10,393 nt of DNA from an uncultured Clostridia bacterium (GTDB taxonomy: Bacteria > Bacillota_I > Bacilli_A > RFN20 > CAG-288). Under the pieces are notes generated by a model, which did no database searches, was not told the origin of the DNA, and saw only the letters and a program-made list of their open reading frames with translations. Shown here one piece after another: positions 6,906-10,393 of the stretch. A program made the position numbers and the translations under genes. The number at the start of each line of letters is the position of its first letter. The stretch's first letter is position 1. The DNA lies in contig OMRU01000014.1 of the NCBI GenBank assembly GCA_900313465.1, positions 1 to 10,393 on the forward strand, in the 5' to 3' direction.

Positions 6906-7604
6906 GATATCATCTACAATCAAAGTCAGATCCTCTGTGACATGGAACTTTATTTCCTTATCCAGATAAGCAAATCCATATACTCTATCTTTGTCATGAT
7001 GGAATCCAGGACGCGGATCCTGGGCCAAAACTTCCATTAGCGAATTCAATTTATCCGAAGGAATTTTTTCTTTGACTTCTTCACGAATAATCACCTTCAG
7101 GAGCGGCTTATTTCGCGTATAGACAGTATAGCCCTCTTTGGCATCCATAATCGCATCCGAATAAGGAATATATGGCTTGATATCATAAATCGGAGTTTTA
7201 TCCATCAGATCAACTCCACTGACTTTTATGATAGGGCTTTCTTTTCCTGTGGTGATAATACTCTCAATTTTCACCGCGGATATGCCTAATGGATTTGGTC
7301 TATTAGGACTGCGCGAAGCAAAGACACCCACTCTTTGATTGCCACCTAATTTAGGTGGGCGGATGGTAGGAGAGAATTCTTTCTTGCTTTCAAAGTCTGA
7401 AAATCCCCAGATCAACCAAAGATGAGAAAACTCTTCTAGCCCTCTAAGAATTCCTTCTTTTCGATATTCCTCTTCAAAGACGATTGTCCCAGTCAAAGAA
7501 GAGACAACATCACCTTGGCGAGGAATACCAAACTTGGTAGGAAAATCCGTGTGGATATAGGCGATAGGTTTGATGACAAGTGCGGTAAAATCTTTTTCTT
7601 TCAT
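6900..7604 (-). CDS. trmO: tRNA (adenine(37)-N6)-methyltransferase TrmO
   Basis: TrmO (YaeB/TsaA family) uses S-adenosylmethionine to methylate the N6 of t6A at position 37 of threonine tRNAs, giving m6t6A and tuning decoding of ACY codons. The 234-residue length is typical. Family hallmarks are present: RPPKLGGNQRVGVF (82-95), SRSPNRPNPLG (98-108), VDLMDKTPIYDIKPY (131-145) and DPRPGF (195-200). The N-terminal beta-barrel that binds SAM spans roughly 10-150, and the C-terminal part contributes to tRNA recognition. The ATG at 7604 has no ribosome binding site, and no alternative start codon occurs in the next 15 codons. A TATAAT box lies 9 bases before it, so the mRNA is probably nearly leaderless. 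The gene is divergent from the ABC operon. Confidence 0.93.
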   Translation of the reverse strand: MKEKDFTALVIKPIAYIHTDFPTKFGIPRQGDVVSSLTGTIVFEEEYRKEGILRGLEEFSHLWLIWGFSDFESKKEFSPTIRPPKLGGNQRVGVFASRSPNRPNPLGISAVKIESIITTGKESPIIKVSGVDLMDKTPIYDIKPYIPYSDAIMDAKEGYTVYTRNKPLLKVIIREEVKEKIPSDKLNSLMEVLAQDPRPGFHHDKDRVYGFAYLDKEIKFHVTEDLTLIVDDIK

Positions 7605-7613
7605 GTTATTTTT

Positions 7614-7619
7614 ATTATA
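7614..7619 (-). promoter_or_regulatory. trmO -10 box very close to the start codon
   Basis: TATAAT is perfect on the minus strand (7619-7614), with only nine bases before the trmO ATG. Transcription would begin about 2-4 bases before the ATG. No good -35 hexamer is visible at 16-18 base spacing. Confidence 0.5.
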
Positions 7620-7624
7620 AATGA

Positions 7625-7653
7625 TTTTGTTGGATAAATTTTAATGATATGAT
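7625..7653 (+). promoter_or_regulatory. Candidate promoter of the ABC exporter operon
   Basis: TTTTGT (7625-7630) and TATGAT (7648-7653) are 17 bases apart; TTGTTG (7627-7632) at 15 bases is an alternative -35. The -10 element overlaps the left arm of a perfect inverted repeat. Placing the -10 here excludes the upstream ATG at 7649 as the translation start. Confidence 0.45.
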
Positions 7654-7666
7654 TAAAGCATATCAT
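7644..7666. promoter_or_regulatory. Perfect 8+8 bp inverted repeat at the ABC promoter, candidate operator
   Basis: ATGATATG (7644-7651) and CATATCAT (7659-7666) are perfect inverted arms around seven bases (ATTAAAG). The element covers the predicted -10 box and the start site, ending just before the Shine-Dalgarno sequence (AAAGG 7668-7672). This is a classical repressor position. It could alternatively form a leader hairpin. No local regulator gene is present in the window. Confidence 0.55.
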
Positions 7667-7678
7667 CAAAGGAAATAT

Positions 7679-8383
7679 ATGAGTATCTTAATTCAAGCAA
7701 AGAACATTTCAAAGAAATTCATCACCGGCTCTCACGAAGTTCGTGCCGTAGATGGCATTTCCTTTGAAATCCAAGAAGGTGAACTAACCGTTATCGTCGG
7801 TCCCTCTGGCGCTGGTAAAACCACCCTGTTGAATCTTTTAGGTGGCATGGATTCTTTAAGCGAAGGTTCACTTCTTGTCGATGGTGTCGACATTGGCAAA
7901 TTCAATAAGACTGAACTGACACACTATCGCAGAACTGAAGTCGGTTTTGTCTTTCAGTTCTATAACCTGATGCCAAACCTTTCTGCAATCGAAAATGTCG
8001 AACTATCCACCGAGTTGAAGAAAGACTCCCTTGATCCATTAGAAGTACTTGCCTCTGTCGGCTTAAAAGATAGAGTCGATAATTTCCCATCTCAGTTATC
8101 CGGTGGTGAACAACAGCGTGTTTCCATCGCTCGCGCTTTAGCTAAGAATCCTAAATTGATTTTATGTGATGAACCTACCGGTGCCTTAGATTATGTCACT
8201 GGTAAAGAAGTTCTCTCTTTGCTTTCCAAAGCTGCACATGAAGAAAACAAAACTGTCATCATCGTCACCCACAACCTCGCTTTGACACAGATGGCTGACC
8301 ATCTCATCCGTATCAAGAATGGTCAGATCAGTGAAGACATCAGAAACCCTCATCCAATAGATATCAAGGACATCGAATGGTAA
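7679..8383 (+). CDS. ABC transporter ATP-binding protein, MacB/LolD type
   Basis: This is the ATPase subunit of an ABC exporter. With 234 residues it has all motifs in order: Walker A GPSGAGKT (41-48), Q-loop Gln93 in [12 protein letters not shown], signature LSGGEQQ (140-146) with RVSIARAL, Walker B LILCDEP (160-166), D-loop GALD and H-loop His198 in VTHN. The sequence is typical of the group that pairs with FtsX/MacB permeases (export of peptides, lipoproteins or antimicrobials). I chose the ATG at 7679 because AAAGG lies 6 bases before it. The in-frame ATG at 7649 has no ribosome binding site and falls in the probable -10 box. Its stop overlaps the start of the permease gene. The substrate is unknown. 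Confidence 0.93.
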   Translation: MSILIQAKNISKKFITGSHEVRAVDGISFEIQEGELTVIVGPSGAGKTTLLNLLGGMDSLSEGSLLVDGVDIGKFNKTELTHYRRTEVGFVFQFYNLMPNLSAIENVELSTELKKDSLDPLEVLASVGLKDRVDNFPSQLSGGEQQRVSIARALAKNPKLILCDEPTGALDYVTGKEVLSLLSKAAHEENKTVIIVTHNLALTQMADHLIRIKNGQISEDIRNPHPIDIKDIEW

Positions 8384-10302
8384 TGAAAGCCTTCAGTAAG
8401 ACAATCTTAAGAATGTTCAAAGAAAACAAGGGAAGATTCATTGCTAACTTCCTGATTGTTTTCTTATCCGTTGCGATTACTGCCGGCTTTGCTTTTCTTG
8501 TTCCTTTATATGAACAAAGCTACTTAGAAAATTATCAAGGCAATCACACTGCTGATATCATCTTAAAAGACAAGACCGCCAATGGTTTTAGTCTCGACGA
8601 TATAGAGAAAGTCAAAAAGGATAGCGACGTAGAAGGCGCTTCTGTTTTCATGTGTGCAGATTATGAATGTGAGGATCCAGAACTTGGTCCACAGATTTAT
8701 CGTTTCTACATCATGGACTTACAATCTAAAATCAATGAATTGAAGTTGGAAAGCGGAGTCCTTCCAACTACTCCGTATGATTTATCCAAAGAAATGGAAG
8801 TCATTACTGAGGTAGGAAATGCCAATTTGCGTTCCTATGATATCGGAGAGAAAATCATTGTTGGTACCGATATGCTAAAACCAATTCAGCAAGAAACACT
8901 CACCTTAAAGGTGGTCGGTATCGTCAACAATCCCTTATACAATTCTGTGCAAAAAGAAAACGCCACTGTTCTTGATGAGAATCACAATGTCAAAGAAGAT
9001 ACCTACATCGATGCCATCATCTATCTCGATCGCAGTCTGTTTCCAACAACAGTTGATGTCTATGGTACACCATATCCAGTATCAAATTTCTTGCTGAACA
9101 CGGATATGTATGTCACCTACAAAGAAAAATCCGCCTATTTCTCTGACGCTTATGAACAAGAAATGAATCAGAAAAAAGATGGTCTCATCTCCTTATTTGG
9201 TGAAGACAGAGTCGCCGCTTTGACCTTAGAGGAAAATATCTCTTATTCCTTGTTCAAGAACTATAATTCCAAAGTCAAATCCCTATCTATCATCTTCCCA
9301 TTTTTCTTCATTCTCGTATGTGCTTTAGTCAATCTCATTACCATCACCAGACTGATCAAAGATGAAAGACCTATGATTGCTACCTATGTTTCTCTTGGTG
9401 TCAGCAAAGCTAAGATTGTCTGGAAATATATTCTATTCACACTGATTTCCACCCTGTTTGGTTCCATTCTTGGGCTTGCCTTAGGTAGTCCGATACTTCC
9501 GAGTGTCGTCTTACCTGCCTATGGCACTGTCTTCCAGATGCACCCTCTGAATTTCAAAATCCAGAGTCCATACGCCTATATTGTCGCCATACTTGTGGTA
9601 TTAACTGCTTTAGGTGTTACCATCTTCAGCAGCACCTCCTACTTAAAAGAGACCCCATCTGCCCTGATGAAGGAGAAATCTCCAAAGCCAGGAAAGAAGA
9701 TCTTCTTACAAAGAATCACCTTCTTATGGAAAAGACTTCCGTTTAGATACAAATCCTCTTTCAGAAATATCTTCCGTCAGAAAAAGAATCTGATACTCAC
9801 CTCTTTATCCATCATCGGTTCCACCCTTCTTGTCTTGATTGGTTTTGCTCTATTTGATGCCTCTTTTGCCTTAAAAGAAGATGCTTTATTTGGCAATGTT
9901 GCTTCCACCATGGGCATCATATCGATGGTGATCATCTTGTTTGCTGTCGCCATGGCAATTGTTGTCATTTACTCTCTTGCCAACATGAACATTGCCGATC
10001 GTCAAAGAGAACTAGCCACATTAAAAGTCCTTGGTTATCATGACCGTGAATGTTCCTTCTACACTTTCAGAGAAATCATGATCATCTCTATATTAGCCGT
10101 GATCATCGGTATACCGTTATCAACCCTGGTTGTCGCCTTTGTTTTGCAATACCTGGACTTTGGAACTATCAATGATGTGAAATGGTATTCCTATTTAGGA
10201 ACCTTTGGTATCATCATTGTGACTACATTATTGGTCAATTTACTTCTTTATCCCAAAATCAAAGCGGTCAACATGAACGATTCCTTGAAAGTCATTGATT
10301 AA
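8377..10302 (+). CDS. FtsX/MacB-type ABC transporter permease
   Basis: This 641-residue membrane protein is the partner of the preceding ATPase. I see eight likely membrane segments: about 21-43, 303-325, 350-374, 398-420, 472-494, 512-535, 567-591 and 604-625. A large extracytoplasmic domain (about 44-302) follows the first segment. Two FtsX-type modules are visible, with the coupling stretches RPMIATYVSLGVSKAKIV (331-348) and RQRELATLKVLGYH (542-555). The second extracytoplasmic loop is very short (about 17 residues), so only the first half carries an external domain; many relatives in this group are 800-1,100 residues with bigger loops. The start at 8377 overlaps the ATPase stop (TAA 8381-8383) and has AAGGA (8366-8370) 6 bases upstream. 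An in-frame ATG at 8383 is the alternative. No terminator follows before the next gene. Confidence 0.9.
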   Translation: MVMKAFSKTILRMFKENKGRFIANFLIVFLSVAITAGFAFLVPLYEQSYLENYQGNHTADIILKDKTANGFSLDDIEKVKKDSDVEGASVFMCADYECEDPELGPQIYRFYIMDLQSKINELKLESGVLPTTPYDLSKEMEVITEVGNANLRSYDIGEKIIVGTDMLKPIQQETLTLKVVGIVNNPLYNSVQKENATVLDENHNVKEDTYIDAIIYLDRSLFPTTVDVYGTPYPVSNFLLNTDMYVTYKEKSAYFSDAYEQEMNQKKDGLISLFGEDRVAALTLEENISYSLFKNYNSKVKSLSIIFPFFFILVCALVNLITITRLIKDERPMIATYVSLGVSKAKIVWKYILFTLISTLFGSILGLALGSPILPSVVLPAYGTVFQMHPLNFKIQSPYAYIVAILVVLTALGVTIFSSTSYLKETPSALMKEKSPKPGKKIFLQRITFLWKRLPFRYKSSFRNIFRQKKNLILTSLSIIGSTLLVLIGFALFDASFALKEDALFGNVASTMGIISMVIILFAVAMAIVVIYSLANMNIADRQRELATLKVLGYHDRECSFYTFREIMIISILAVIIGIPLSTLVVAFVLQYLDFGTINDVKWYSYLGTFGIIIVTTLLVNLLLYPKIKAVNMNDSLKVID

Positions 10303-10317
10303 CACGTGCAAAATTTC

Positions 10318-10346
10318 TTTTGTTAGAACCTATTTTGTCTTATGAT
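10318..10346 (+). promoter_or_regulatory. Candidate promoter of the gene starting at 10377
   Basis: TTTTGT (10318-10323) and TATGAT (10341-10346) are 17 bases apart, the same arrangement and nearly the same flanks (TTTTGTTAGA) as the ABC operon promoter candidate (TTTTGTTGGA). Transcription would start near 10353. Confidence 0.4.
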
Positions 10347-10376
10347 AAATGTAAGCGAAAGACAGGAGGAAACATT

Positions 10377-10393
10377 ATGGCAGAGAAGAAAAA
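10377..10393 (+). CDS. Start of a gene running off the window
   Basis: ATG at 10377 is preceded by a consensus AGGAGG (10364-10369) with a 7-base spacer, and the first codons read M-A-E-K-K. Only five full codons are visible, so no function can be assigned. It lies 74 bases after the permease stop with no terminator in between, so it could be co-transcribed with the ABC genes or use its own promoter. Confidence 0.6.

Noticed and set aside
7649..7678. Upstream ATG at 7649 as the start of the ABC ATPase.
   Set aside because: It lacks a ribosome binding site and overlaps the probable -10 box; the ATG at 7679 has a good Shine-Dalgarno sequence, and family proteins start there.
10350..10363. TGTAAGCGAAAGAC before the last gene as a third cre site.
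   Set aside because: Only the left half fits the cre consensus; the right half has about four mismatches.

Overview
The window looks like chromosomal DNA of a low-GC Bacillota (Firmicutes) anaerobe or facultative fermenter. The signs are a pyruvate formate-lyase (PFL) system, strong purine-rich ribosome binding sites, U-tailed hairpin terminators, CcpA-type cre sites and normal TGG tryptophan codons. The protein style would fit Erysipelotrichia or a neighbouring class, but I cannot place it more precisely from sequence alone.

Layout. (1) Positions 1-1485, plus strand, are accessory in character. They hold the 3' part of an unrecognised gene that enters from outside the window, a 61-residue protein with three short internal repeats, two successive hairpins, and a 170-residue protein matching only the N-terminal (DUF1016-type) domain of YhcG-like proteins. 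The nuclease half of the last protein is missing, and its final codons run through the terminator of the next operon. (2) Positions 1431-4700, minus strand, are a pflB-pflA operon (pyruvate formate-lyase and its radical-SAM activase). It has a 235-bp leader region with a promoter, a cre-like site and two inverted repeats, and a hairpin terminator at its end. (3) Positions 4683-6850, minus strand, hold a single gene for an EF-G paralog. Its G3 motif is DVPGN instead of DTPGH, and a near-consensus cre site precedes it. (4) Positions 6878-7619, minus strand, hold trmO (tRNA m6t6A37 methyltransferase), apparently transcribed with an extremely short leader. (5) Positions 7625-10302, plus strand, divergent from trmO, are a two-gene ABC exporter: a MacB/LolD-type ATPase and an FtsX-type permease with overlapping ends, behind a promoter with a perfect 8+8 bp inverted repeat. 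(6) A new gene begins at 10377 and runs off the window.

How the parts fit. The core theme is fermentative carbon metabolism and its control: PflA installs the glycyl radical on PflB, and cre-like sites lie before both pflB and the EF-G paralog, so both may respond to sugar status. The ABC exporter looks like a separately controlled transport unit. I do not see a wholly new multi-gene system here. The most notable items are the catalytic-histidine-lacking EF-G paralog with a probable carbon-control site, the amputated YhcG-type gene abutting the pfl operon, and the inverted repeat at the ABC operon promoter.
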